Positions 1 to 7,493 of a stretch of DNA of 10,881 nt are shown piece by piece. This stretch comes from an uncultured Clostridia bacterium (GTDB lineage Bacteria > Bacillota > Clostridia > Oscillospirales > Acutalibacteraceae): assembly GCA_937896885.1 (NCBI GenBank), contig CALBNX010000086.1, positions 1 to 10,881 of the forward strand. The letters run 5' to 3'. A program made the translations under genes and the position numbers. Below the pieces are notes generated by a model. It was not told where the DNA came from and ran no database searches. It saw nothing but the letters and a program-made list of their open reading frames with translations. Each line of letters opens with the position of its first letter. The stretch's first letter is position 1.

Positions 1-1688
1 TTTTGAATACAACTTATGACCACTTTATTCGTACAACTGACGATTATCACGAAAAGGCAGTTCAAAAGATTTTCCAAAAACTTTATGACCAGGGCGATAT
101 TTACAAGAGTGAATATGAAGGTCTTTACTGTACTCCTTGCGAATCATTTTGGACTGAAAGTCAGTTAGTTGACGGCAAATGTCCTGACTGTGGCAGAGAA
201 GTAAAAAAAGCAAAAGAAGAAGCATATTTCCTCAAACTCTCAAAATATCAGAAACAACTTGAAGAATTCATTGAAAATAACGAAAACTTCATTTACCCTG
301 AAGCTCGTAAAAAAGAAATGCTTAACAATTTCATTAAACCGGGTATTCAAGATTTATGTATTTCTCGTACTTCTTTTAAATGGGGTGTTCCTGTTCCTTT
401 TGATGATAGACATGTTGTATATGTATGGTTCGATGCACTTCTCAACTATATTACAGGTATTGGTTATGACCCTGATGGAAGTAGTGAACAGTTTAATAAA
501 TATTGGCCGGCAGATTGCCATATCATTGGTAAGGATATTGTAAGATTCCATACAATTTATTGGCCAATTACTCTTATGGCTCTTGGTATTCCATTGCCTA
601 AACAGGTTTATGGTCATCCTTGGCTTCTCTTCGGCGAAGACAAGATGAGCAAATCTCGTGGTAATGTTATCTATGCTGATGACCTTACAGAGATTTTTGG
701 CGTTGATGCTGTGCGTTATTATCTTCTTTCAGAAATGCCACATGCTCACGACGGTTCAATTACTTATGAAGCAATGATTGACCGTTTCAATACTGACCTT
801 GCGAACACCCTCGGTAACCTTGTAAACAGAACTATCGCAATGCAGAATAAGTATTTTGACGGTGTAATTCAAGCACCTATTTGTCCTACTGAATTTGACG
901 AAGACCTTAAAGAAAGTGCAAAGAAAGCACTCGCAGGTTTTGACAAAAATATTTCAGAATACAAGATGAGTGATGCTGTTGAATGTGTGATTAACTTTGC
1001 TCGCCGTTGCAACAAATATATTGACGAAACAATGCCTTGGGCTCTCGCTAAAGACGAAGCATCAAAAGAAAAGCTCGGTACAGTTCTTTACAATCTTCTT
1101 GAAGGCATCCGTGTTCTTTCAGCACTTATCTCACCTATTATGCCTGAAACTGCTGTTAAGATTGTAGAACAGTTGAATATTGAGCCTGCAACTTATGATA
1201 GTATTCAGGAATGGGGCGGACTCACAGCTGGCGTTAAAGTTGGCACAGCTACACCACTCTTCTCTCGTATTGACGGTGAAAAGTTAATCGCTGAATTACA
1301 GGCTAAAAAAGAGGCTGAAGAAAAAGCAAATGCTCCTGCACCAAAAATTGAAGGTCTTGCACAGATTGAGTTTAACGATTTTATGAAAGTTGAACTCCGT
1401 GTTGCTGAAGTTAAAGATTGTGAGCCAATTAAGAAAGCAAAGAAACTTTTGAAACTCACTCTTGATGACGGCACAGGCACAGACAGAATTGTTGCAAGCG
1501 GTATTGCGAAATGGTATAAACCAGAAGACCTTATCGGCAAAAAGGTTATCGTTGTTGCAAATCTCAAACCGGCAGTTCTCTGTGGTGTAGAATCAAACGG
1601 TATGATTCTCGCAGCAGATGTAACAGAAGAAGATGCAAAGGTTCTTTTTGTTGATAAAGATATGCCAAACGGAGCAAGAATAAGATAA
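1..1688 (+). CDS. metG: methionyl-tRNA synthetase, 5' truncated by window edge
   Basis: This class I aminoacyl-tRNA synthetase charges tRNA-Met with methionine in the cytoplasm. The frame is open from base 3 and gives 561 visible residues. The TTG at position 3 reads as an internal Leu of the family sequence (LNTTYDHFIRTTDDYHEKA), so it is not the start. Roughly 85-90 N-terminal residues with the HIGH motif are missing, judged from a usual length near 650. In visible numbering there is a zinc knuckle (Cys43, Cys46, Cys60, Cys63: CTPC...CPDC) and the KMSKS loop at 214-218 (DKMSKSRGNV). A helical anticodon-binding domain follows. The C-terminal part, about residues 455-561, is an EMAP/Trbp111-like tRNA-binding domain (FMKVELRVAEV, ESNGMILAA) that often mediates dimerisation. 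The stop TAA overlaps the tatD ATG by one base, so the two are translationally coupled, as in the metS-yabD order of Bacillus. Identification is secure. Confidence 0.97.
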   Translation, partial: LNTTYDHFIRTTDDYHEKAVQKIFQKLYDQGDIYKSEYEGLYCTPCESFWTESQLVDGKCPDCGREVKKAKEEAYFLKLSKYQKQLEEFIENNENFIYPEARKKEMLNNFIKPGIQDLCISRTSFKWGVPVPFDDRHVVYVWFDALLNYITGIGYDPDGSSEQFNKYWPADCHIIGKDIVRFHTIYWPITLMALGIPLPKQVYGHPWLLFGEDKMSKSRGNVIYADDLTEIFGVDAVRYYLLSEMPHAHDGSITYEAMIDRFNTDLANTLGNLVNRTIAMQNKYFDGVIQAPICPTEFDEDLKESAKKALAGFDKNISEYKMSDAVECVINFARRCNKYIDETMPWALAKDEASKEKLGTVLYNLLEGIRVLSALISPIMPETAVKIVEQLNIEPATYDSIQEWGGLTAGVKVGTATPLFSRIDGEKLIAELQAKKEAEEKANAPAPKIEGLAQIEFNDFMKVELRVAEVKDCEPIKKAKKLLKLTLDDGTGTDRIVASGIAKWYKPEDLIGKKVIVVANLKPAVLCGVESNGMILAADVTEEDAKVLFVDKDMPNGARIR

Positions 1689-2455
1689 TGTATCACAATA
1701 TTTTTGATTCACACGCACATTATGATGACGAGCAGTTTAACATTGACCGTGATGAACTGCTCGGCTCATTTAAAGAAAAAGGAATATCGGGCGTTATTTG
1801 TTGTGGTGTCAACATAGAAACAAGCGAATTTGCAGTAGAACTTTCTCATAAATATGATTTTGTATATTCAGCGGTGGGCTTTCATCCACTTGATAATGAT
1901 GAATATAAAGATGGCGATTTAGAGCGAATAAAAGAGCTTGCAAAAGACCCGAAATGTGTTGCTATCGGTGAAATTGGACTGGATTATCACTATGAAAAAG
2001 AAAGTCGAGAACAGCAGTTAATTCTTCTTGAAAAGCAGATTGAATTGGCAAACGAACTCGATTTACCAGTCGTTTTTCACGACAGAGAATCTCACGAAGA
2101 TACTCTCAATATCTTGAAAAAGTATAAGCCAAAAGGTGTTTTGCATTGCTTTTCGGGTAGTGTTGAAATGGCAAAAGAGATTATAAAACTGGGTATGTAT
2201 ATCGGTCTTGGTGGCGCTGTCACATTTAAGAATGCAGTCAAGCCTTGCGAAGTAGCAAAGTTTGTGCCAAGTGACAAATTGTTAATCGAAACTGACGCAC
2301 CATATATGACTCCCGTGCCGTTTCGCGGTAAGAGATGTGACTCTTTGCATATTCCTTATACTGCAGAAAAAATTGCAGAAATACGCGGAGTATCTGCACA
2401 AGAAATTCTTGATTTAACAGATAAAAACGCACGAACACTATTTAACATAAGGTGA
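1688..2455 (+). CDS. tatD: TatD family metal-dependent DNase
   Basis: This is a TIM-barrel amidohydrolase-superfamily nuclease of 255 aa, the normal length for TatD/YabD proteins. Family members are Mg-dependent 3'-5' exonucleases or DNases acting in DNA repair or turnover. Visible metal-site motifs in order are the N-terminal HxH (DSHAHYDDEQF), the bridging Glu in GEIGLDYH, His in VVFHDRES, His in GVLHCFSG, and the catalytic Asp in LLIETDAPYMTP. All are intact, so the enzyme should be active. The ATG overlaps the metG stop (TAATG), which fixes the start. A GGAGC about a dozen bases upstream may assist. The final bases form the ribosome binding site of the next gene (AAGGTGA ending in the stop TGA). 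Substrate preference in this organism cannot be read from the sequence. Confidence 0.95.
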   Translation: MYHNIFDSHAHYDDEQFNIDRDELLGSFKEKGISGVICCGVNIETSEFAVELSHKYDFVYSAVGFHPLDNDEYKDGDLERIKELAKDPKCVAIGEIGLDYHYEKESREQQLILLEKQIELANELDLPVVFHDRESHEDTLNILKKYKPKGVLHCFSGSVEMAKEIIKLGMYIGLGGAVTFKNAVKPCEVAKFVPSDKLLIETDAPYMTPVPFRGKRCDSLHIPYTAEKIAEIRGVSAQEILDLTDKNARTLFNIR

Positions 2456-2459
2456 TATT

Positions 2460-2759
2460 ATGCTCAAACATATTGTAATGTGGAAATTTAAAGATGCAGA
2501 AGGAAAAACAAAAGAAGAAAATATCGAAATTGTTAAAAACGGTCTTGAATCATTGCCTGCAAAAGTTTCACACATTAAAAAACTAACATTCCTTAAAAAT
2601 CAAGTGGAATGTGAAAGAAATTTTGATGCACTTTTAGTTGTTGAAACTGAAAATGAAGAAGAATTAGAAAAATATAAAACTCACCCAGAACATAAAACTG
2701 TTGCTTCTTATGTTGCAAAGGTAACAGAAAATCGTGGTGCTGTTGATATCTGGGAATAA
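2460..2759 (+). CDS. Dabb (stress-responsive alpha/beta barrel) domain protein
   Basis: A 99-aa protein that is a complete single Dabb domain. It begins MLKHIVMWKFKD with the typical first strand and conserved His4. A helix follows (EENIEIVKNGLESL), then strand pairs (FDALLVVETENEEELEKYK) and the closing segment HPEHKTVASYVAKVTENR...VDIWE. Dabb domains are small ferredoxin-like folds that dimerise into a barrel. Bacterial copies are mostly of unknown function, some are linked to stress, and relatives include olivetolic acid cyclase and EthD-like enzymes. The Shine-Dalgarno AGGTGA (2450-2455) contains the tatD stop codon and sits 4 nt before the ATG, so translation is probably coupled to tatD. 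The domain call is firm. No cellular role can be given. Confidence 0.9.
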   Translation: MLKHIVMWKFKDAEGKTKEENIEIVKNGLESLPAKVSHIKKLTFLKNQVECERNFDALLVVETENEEELEKYKTHPEHKTVASYVAKVTENRGAVDIWE

Positions 2760-2771
2760 CAGGGGATTAAA

Positions 2772-4439
2772 ATGAAATCGTTTTCCGTATTGAAATGGAT
2801 AAGTAACATTATCGGTAAAAATAAAATATGGATTATTCTTCTCACTCTGATACAGTCTGTTCAGGGTGCTTTAGGCGTTGTGTTTGCACTTTCGTTAAGA
2901 GAAGTTATTGACTCTGCCGTGGCAAAAACTACAGAGTCAATGATAAAGGACATTATTGTTCTTTGTTTTGTTGTAATTTGTATGATTACTTGCATTGCAC
3001 TTAACAAATATCTTGATGAAAAAGCAAAAGCAAGACTTGAAAAAGAGTTTAGAAACAAGGTTTTTTCAAAGCTTCTTCGCCGTTCATATGCAAGTGTAAC
3101 AGATGTGCACTCGGGTGAATGGATGAACAGAATTACATCGGATACAGCAGTTGTAATAGGCGCAGCGGTGCAGATTATACCTGGCCTTTGTGGAACATTG
3201 GTGCGACTTGGGGGCGCATTGATTATGCTCTCTGTGTTAATTCCGCAACTAGTGGTTCTTTTAATTCCCGCTGGTGTTGTTTTGGCAATTTTCTCTCTTG
3301 GTGTAAGAAACAAGTTGAAACAATTTCACAGAAACACTCAACAAGCCGATGGCAAAGTGCGTTCATTTATGCAAGAAAGAATAAATAATTTAATCATCGT
3401 TAAAACATTTATTCAAGAAGCAGAAACAGAGCAAGAGGCAGAAAATTGCTCAGATGAGCTTGTCAAAGCAAGAATGAAACGAGTTCATTTTGTGAATGCT
3501 TGTACAACAGCAATGCATATCGCAATGCGTGGCGCGTATCTTCTTGGTGTAATCGTTTGTGCAACAAGCATTTCAAAGGATGCAATGAGTTATGGCACAA
3601 TGATGGCTGTTTTGCAACTTGTAAATCAGGTTGAGACACCGTTTTCAAACATTTCGGGTTATCTTCCTCAGTATTATGCTATGATTGCCAGCGCAGAGCG
3701 TTTGATTGAAATTGAAAATATGGATTCTGACTATGACGGCGAAATTCGTTCGAACGAAGAAGTAAAAGAATATTATAATAAAGACTTTTCTGCAGTTGGA
3801 TTACATAATGTGTATTTTTCATATTCTGAAATGGGTAATGGAAGAACTCACGTTCTCGATAAGAAAAATATTGAGATTAGAAAAGGTGAATATGTGGCTT
3901 TTGTGGGTAAATCTGGTTGTGGCAAGAGTACAGCAATGAAGCTTATGATGAGCCTTTATCCATTGAATAGGGGCGAAAAGTATTTGCTCAACAATGATGG
4001 CACAAAAACAGAATTGTCAGCAGAATGGCGTGGGCTTTTCTCTTATGTTCCACAGGGGAATTTCCTTGTCAGCGGAACAATTCGTGAAGTGTTGACCTTT
4101 AATAATGCTGAACTTATGAAAAACGACGATGCAATTTATTCAGCACTCAAAATTGCTTGTGCAGACGAGTTTGTGAAAGAGTTACCAGAGGGACTTGATA
4201 CGATTTTAGGTGAACAAGGCTCGGGACTTTCAGAAGGACAAATTCAGCGTCTTGCAATCGCTCGTGCAATAATGTCAGAAAGACCAATTTTGATGCTCGA
4301 TGAGGCAACAAGCTCACTCGACGGTGCAACAGAAGAAAAATTGCTTATGAATTTACGCACAATGACAGATAAGACGGTAATTCTTATTACCCATCGTCCT
4401 GCGGCACTTTCAATATGCGACAGAAAAATTAAATTTTAA
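2772..4439 (+). CDS. ABC exporter half-transporter (fused membrane and ATPase domains)
   Basis: A 555-aa type I ABC exporter half-molecule, expected to work as a dimer in the cytoplasmic membrane. Residues about 1-310 form the six-helix membrane domain, with hydrophobic stretches near the start (IWIILLTLIQSVQGALGVVF), at IVLCFVVICMITCIAL and in later pairs. The ATPase domain spans about 335-555. It has Walker A GKSGCGKST (379-387), Q-loop YVPQGNF, signature LSEGQIQRLAIARAI (LSEGQ instead of LSGGQ), Walker B ILMLDEATSSLD with the catalytic Glu, and the H-loop in ILITHRP. All ATP-hydrolysis motifs are present. The protein stops only about 12 residues after the H-loop (CDRKIKF), about 30 residues sooner than most relatives. 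An AGGGG ribosome binding site precedes the ATG and a terminator follows the stop. The substrate (lipid, peptide or drug) is not readable. Confidence 0.93.
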   Translation: MKSFSVLKWISNIIGKNKIWIILLTLIQSVQGALGVVFALSLREVIDSAVAKTTESMIKDIIVLCFVVICMITCIALNKYLDEKAKARLEKEFRNKVFSKLLRRSYASVTDVHSGEWMNRITSDTAVVIGAAVQIIPGLCGTLVRLGGALIMLSVLIPQLVVLLIPAGVVLAIFSLGVRNKLKQFHRNTQQADGKVRSFMQERINNLIIVKTFIQEAETEQEAENCSDELVKARMKRVHFVNACTTAMHIAMRGAYLLGVIVCATSISKDAMSYGTMMAVLQLVNQVETPFSNISGYLPQYYAMIASAERLIEIENMDSDYDGEIRSNEEVKEYYNKDFSAVGLHNVYFSYSEMGNGRTHVLDKKNIEIRKGEYVAFVGKSGCGKSTAMKLMMSLYPLNRGEKYLLNNDGTKTELSAEWRGLFSYVPQGNFLVSGTIREVLTFNNAELMKNDDAIYSALKIACADEFVKELPEGLDTILGEQGSGLSEGQIQRLAIARAIMSERPILMLDEATSSLDGATEEKLLMNLRTMTDKTVILITHRPAALSICDRKIKF

Positions 4440-4449
4440 CAAAATTTAT

Positions 4450-4478
4450 AGAGAGTGGTTAAGCCACTCTCTTTTTTT
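4450..4478 (+). terminator. intrinsic terminator after the metG-tatD-Dabb-ABC operon
   Basis: GAGAGTGG (4451-4458) pairs with CCACTCTC (4464-4471) around a 5-nt TTAAG loop. The stem is extended by A4450-T4472 and followed by seven T residues. It starts 10 nt after the ABC gene stop. It is a strong intrinsic terminator and isolates the operon from spoVAD. Confidence 0.93.
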
Positions 4479-4480
4479 AT

Positions 4481-4508
4481 GCATTTTTTCAAAAATACAG
4501 GCAAAAAT
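4481..4508 (+). promoter_or_regulatory. candidate forespore sigma-F/sigma-G promoter for spoVAD
   Basis: GCATT (4481-4485) resembles the sigma-F/G -35 (GYATA). After 14 nt comes GGCAAAAAT (4500-4508), which fits the sigma-F -10 pattern GGNNANANT at every fixed position. The spacer is one to two bases short of the usual 15-16. The start of transcription would fall near 4515, about 20 nt before the spoVAD start. The site follows the terminator directly and no good sigma-A promoter competes, which fits known forespore control of spoVA genes. The match is in AT-rich sequence, so it is only moderately sure. Confidence 0.5.
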
Positions 4509-4535
4509 ATTTGTAAAGAAAATTGGAGGGAAAAT

Positions 4536-5558
4536 ATGATTACCCGTCTTGGAAGATATACACTTTTATTAGAAACAAAACCGTCAATAATCGGTAGTGC
4601 CGCCGTTGTTGGTAAAACCGAAGGGGAAGGACCCCTTGCTAAAGAGTTTGACCATTGCTATAATGACGATTCTATTGATGGCTGTCCATCTTGGGAAAAG
4701 GCAGAAAGTGCTCTGCATCGTGAAGCGGTAACAAGAGCCATCGCAAAAGCAGATTTATCGCCAAAGGATATTGATTTGATTATGGCAGGGGATTTGCTTA
4801 ATCAATGCATTGGAACATCCTTTGGTATAAGAGAAATGCAAATGCCTTTTATGGGCATGTATGGTGCTTGTTCAACAATGGCACTTTCAATGGCAACCGC
4901 GAGTGTTTTAGCAGAGTCAGGTGCAATAAATTATGCAGTTGCATCCACATCATCTCACTTTGCATCTGCCGAAAGGCAGTTCCGTTTGCCACTTGAATAT
5001 GGTGGGCAAAGACCACCGGCGGCACAAAGAACGGCTACTGCATCGGGCGCATCGGTAATAACAAGTCATAGAGAAAACACACCTTGTATAGAAGCTTGTA
5101 TTTTTGGCAAAATTACAGATTTAGGAATAAAAGATGCTAATAATATGGGAGCTGCAATGGCACCTGCCGCCGCAACAACTATTGCAGATTTCTTGAAAGA
5201 TACAAAGACAAATCCACAGGATTATGACTTGATTTTAACAGGGGACTTGGGTAAGGTCGGTTCAGATTTGCTTATTGATTTGCTTAATAAGGATTATGAT
5301 TATGATATTTCATCAGTGCATAATGATTGTGGATTAATGATTTATGACCTTGAAGGGCAAGATGTTCACGCAGGTGGGTCAGGCTGTGGTTGTAGTGGCG
5401 CGGTTGTGAATTCATATATAATGAAAAAACTCATAAATAAAGAACTGAACAAAGTGTTATTTGTGGGTACGGGTGCATTGCTTTCAGCAACATCTGCTTT
5501 GCAAGGGGAAAGCATACCCTCAATAGCACATGGAATACTTTTAACATCGGGTGAATAA
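4536..5558 (+). CDS. spoVAD: stage V sporulation protein AD (dipicolinate-binding)
   Basis: A 340-aa protein with the thiolase/KAS-III-like fold of SpoVAD, which binds dipicolinic acid and takes part in its import into the forespore together with other SpoVA proteins. Diagnostic blocks are AGDLLNQC, MYGACSTM with Cys112 in the position of the thiolase-type cysteine, TSSHFASAERQFR (His141), EYGGQRPPAAQRTAT, MGAAMAPAAATTI, YDLILTGDLGKVGSD, HNDCGLMIYD, GGSGCGCSGAVV and ESIPSIAHG. The length matches the Bacillus protein (338 aa). The start is ATG 4536, preceded by GGAGGG with good spacing. A longer in-frame reading from GTG 4455 or ATG 4479 runs through the terminator and promoter and has no ribosome binding site. 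SpoVAC and SpoVAE, its usual neighbours, are absent on both sides. A forespore promoter candidate precedes it. Identification is secure. Confidence 0.95.
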   Translation: MITRLGRYTLLLETKPSIIGSAAVVGKTEGEGPLAKEFDHCYNDDSIDGCPSWEKAESALHREAVTRAIAKADLSPKDIDLIMAGDLLNQCIGTSFGIREMQMPFMGMYGACSTMALSMATASVLAESGAINYAVASTSSHFASAERQFRLPLEYGGQRPPAAQRTATASGASVITSHRENTPCIEACIFGKITDLGIKDANNMGAAMAPAAATTIADFLKDTKTNPQDYDLILTGDLGKVGSDLLIDLLNKDYDYDISSVHNDCGLMIYDLEGQDVHAGGSGCGCSGAVVNSYIMKKLINKELNKVLFVGTGALLSATSALQGESIPSIAHGILLTSGE

Positions 5559-5559
5559 A

Positions 5560-5697
5560 ATGATGCAGGATATAAATACAATTATTAAACTAACAAACAC
5601 ATTGAAATTCTTAAATTTTCTGAAAAACGCACTGACCGTTGGGATAATAGCCTTTACCGTTTTCAGAATAGTAAACATTATGCGCGAGAGCGCTTGA
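5560..5697 (+). CDS. 45-aa single-helix membrane miniprotein downstream of spoVAD
   Basis: A short frame opens with two ATGs one base after the spoVAD stop and ends at TGA 5695-5697. It begins MMQDINTIIKLTNTL, followed by a mostly hydrophobic stretch at about 23-41 (NALTVGIIAFTVFRIVNIM) and a short charged end (RESA). GGGTGA at 5549-5554 in the spoVAD 3' end lies 5 nt before the first ATG. A terminator follows immediately, so it shares the spoVAD transcript and is the last gene of it. SpoVAE would be expected in this place, but that is a larger protein with several membrane helices, and no similarity is evident by eye. I do not recognise the family. It could be a sporulation membrane peptide or a chance frame. 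Tight coupling and clear hydrophobicity favour a real gene. Confidence 0.55.
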   Translation: MMQDINTIIKLTNTLKFLNFLKNALTVGIIAFTVFRIVNIMRESA

Positions 5698-5699
5698 AA

Positions 5700-5730
5700 A
5701 AAGGGATGTTTAAAACATCTCTTTTTTATT
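5700..5730 (+). terminator. intrinsic terminator of the spoVAD unit
   Basis: AAAGGGATGTT (5700-5710) pairs with AACATCTCTTT (5714-5724) with one G-T wobble and a 3-nt loop, followed by a T-rich tail. It begins 3 nt after the miniprotein stop codon. Confidence 0.85.
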
Positions 5731-5746
5731 TTGAAGTGTTTTATTG

Positions 5747-5760
5747 TGTTAGCGCTTTAC
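5747..5760 (+). promoter_or_regulatory. possible CcpA (cre) site upstream of the permease
   Basis: TGTTAGCGCTTTAC matches the catabolite-response pattern TGWNANCGNTNNCA at all fixed positions except the last two (AC instead of CA). Its centre lies about 70 bp upstream of the predicted transcription start of the permease gene, a position where CcpA usually activates rather than blocks. One imperfect match only. Confidence 0.3.
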
Positions 5761-5787
5761 CAAGTTAAAATTTTTTTGTTAAAAATG

Positions 5788-5816
5788 TTTACATTTGTTA
5801 AATTATGTTGTATAAT
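5788..5816 (+). promoter_or_regulatory. sigma-A promoter of the amino acid permease
   Basis: TTTACA (5788-5793), a 17-nt spacer and TATAAT (5811-5816) give 11 of 12 consensus bases. Transcription would start near 5823, leaving a leader of about 26 nt before the ATG. Confidence 0.85.
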
Positions 5817-5848
5817 GACATATAAATTTTTTTAAAAGGATGGTTTCT

Positions 5849-7279
5849 ATGGAAAACGGTCTCAAAAAGCAATACGGACTTTTGATGGCTATCTGCATGG
5901 TTGTAGGTACTGTTGTAGGTTCGGGTGTTTTCTTCAAAGCACAAGCAATTCTTCAAAAAACTAATGGCGATATGCCACTTGGTATTTTGGCATGGATTAT
6001 CGGTGGCGCAGTTATGATTTTCTGCGTTCTCGCATTCTGTGTTATGGCTCAGCGTTATGAAAAGGTTAACGGTCTTGTTGACTATGCTGAAGCTACAATC
6101 GGCAGCAAATACGGCTATATGATGGGTTGGTTTGCAACAACAATTTATATGCCAGCAATGACATCTGTTCTTGCTTGGCTTACTGCAAGATATTTCTTCA
6201 CTTTTGTGGTGTCAGTAAACCCTGATTTCAAATTGGGTGGTGACCCTGTTACAGGTAGCGAAACATTCCTTCTTGCAGGTTTCATTCTTATCTGTGTTTT
6301 TGCAGTTAACACACTTTCTTCAAAACTTGCAGGTAAGCTTCAAATCAGCGCTACATTTATTAAATTCATTCCACTTCTTTTGATGGCAATTGTTGGTACA
6401 ATCTATGGTCTTACACATAATATAGCTGGCGAGCCAACAACAATCCTTTCTTCTAACTTTGCTACAAGCGCTGGCGATATGTCACCTCTTTTTGGTGCTG
6501 TTGTTGCTACTGCTTTCGCTTATGAAGGTTGGATTCTTGCTACATCAATCAACTCAGAAATCAAAGATTCTAAAAAGAATCTTCCTATCGCTCTTGTAGT
6601 TGGTGGTATCATCATCATTGCGATTTACCTCTTCTATTACATTGGCGTTGCAGGTGGAGCTCCTGTTCAGACTCTTATGAACGAAGGAACTGCTCCTGCA
6701 TTCACAACTGTATTTGGCAATGTTCTTGGTAACGTTCTTAATCTCTTCGTTGCAGTTTCTTGCCTTGGAACTCTTAATGGTCTTCTTATCGGTACAATCC
6801 GTGGTATGTACTCACTTTCAGTTCGTAACATGGGTCCTAAAGTTGACCTTATGAAGCAGGTTGACCCAGCTTCTGGTATGCCTTCAAACTCATGTATCGT
6901 TGGTCTTGTAATAGTTGCTGCATGGCTCGTTTACTTCTATGGTGCAAACCTTGCTCCAACTCTTTGGTTTGGCAAGTTCAGCTTTGACTCATCAGAACTT
7001 CCAATCATCACAATTTATGCACTTTACATACCAATGTTCATTAAGTTTATGATTAAGGAAAAAGAACTCCCAGCAGTTAAGAGATTTGTTCTTCCTGCTC
7101 TTGGTGTTATTGGTTCAGCATTTATGGTTATTGCAGCTATTTACTCACATGGTTATCAACCATACATAGCAGCAAAAGAAAACGGCGAATTCTCATGCCC
7201 AGTTCTTTTCTATCTCATTGTCTTTGCAGTAATTATGGCAATCGGCGCTTTGGTTATGAAACCAAAGAAAAAAGCATAA
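5849..7279 (+). CDS. APC superfamily amino acid permease (SteT/LAT-like)
   Basis: A 476-aa polytopic membrane protein with about 12 predicted helices, the standard size for APC transporters. The first helix carries the family's unwound substrate-binding motif (VVGTVVGSGVFFKAQ). Helix 6 has AFAYEGWILATSINSEIKD, the pattern of LAT-type exchangers and of Bacillus SteT (Ser/Thr exchanger), followed by NLPIALVVGGIIIIAIYLF. It most likely moves neutral amino acids across the cytoplasmic membrane by exchange or with a cation. The exact substrate is not readable. Of two in-frame ATGs (5840 and 5849) the second is chosen, because AAGGATGG (5835-5842) is correctly spaced for it and would overlap the first. 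The gene stands alone, with its own sigma-A promoter and a possible cre site, and a GC-rich hairpin follows it. It ends with a basic tail (KPKKKA). Confidence 0.92.
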   Translation: MENGLKKQYGLLMAICMVVGTVVGSGVFFKAQAILQKTNGDMPLGILAWIIGGAVMIFCVLAFCVMAQRYEKVNGLVDYAEATIGSKYGYMMGWFATTIYMPAMTSVLAWLTARYFFTFVVSVNPDFKLGGDPVTGSETFLLAGFILICVFAVNTLSSKLAGKLQISATFIKFIPLLLMAIVGTIYGLTHNIAGEPTTILSSNFATSAGDMSPLFGAVVATAFAYEGWILATSINSEIKDSKKNLPIALVVGGIIIIAIYLFYYIGVAGGAPVQTLMNEGTAPAFTTVFGNVLGNVLNLFVAVSCLGTLNGLLIGTIRGMYSLSVRNMGPKVDLMKQVDPASGMPSNSCIVGLVIVAAWLVYFYGANLAPTLWFGKFSFDSSELPIITIYALYIPMFIKFMIKEKELPAVKRFVLPALGVIGSAFMVIAAIYSHGYQPYIAAKENGEFSCPVLFYLIVFAVIMAIGALVMKPKKKA

Positions 7280-7291
7280 TATAGTTTTAAA

Positions 7292-7319
7292 CGGCGGTGA
7301 ACCGAAAGGAACACCGCCG
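7292..7319 (+). terminator. GC-rich hairpin after the permease, without a T tract
   Basis: CGGCGGTG (7292-7299) pairs with CACCGCCG (7312-7319). Inside is a symmetric AA/AA internal loop and a CC/GG pair closing a GAAA tetraloop. It begins 12 nt after the permease stop. No run of T follows, so it may be an RNA-stabilising 3' end or a Rho-type end rather than a classical intrinsic terminator. A second weaker inverted repeat, CAGTTG (7350-7355) with CAACTG (7369-7374), follows. Confidence 0.5.
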
Positions 7320-7403
7320 AAGAATGTTGTTTTATCAACGAGTTTAAAACAGTTGAAAAGCTTTTAACCAACTGAAAAATCAGGCGTAAAAATTTGCCAT
7401 AAA

Positions 7404-7461
7404 ACTTTTTTGAAAAAAATTCAAAAAAAGTGTTGACAAATCATTTTAGATATGGTAAATT
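7404..7461 (+). promoter_or_regulatory. promoter of the tRNA cluster with AT-rich upstream element
   Basis: TTGACA (7433-7438), 17 nt, then TAAATT (7456-7461), preceded by TGG to give an extended -10. Directly upstream (7404-7431) is an A/T-tract inverted repeat (ACTTTTTTGAA, TTCAAAAAAAGT), which fits an UP element of a strong stable-RNA promoter. Transcription would start near 7468, about 26 nt before tRNA-Val. Confidence 0.75.
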
Positions 7462-7493
7462 ATACGAGCCGCTGAAAACAGCAGCAAAAATGT

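Noticed and set aside
4455..4535. Longer N-terminus for spoVAD from GTG 4455 or ATG 4479
   Set aside because: It reads through the terminator and the promoter candidate, lacks a ribosome binding site, and makes the protein longer than the family. ATG 4536 has GGAGGG.
5840..5848. Upstream ATG for the permease
   Set aside because: The AAGGA would directly abut or overlap this ATG. The next ATG at 5849 has correct spacing.
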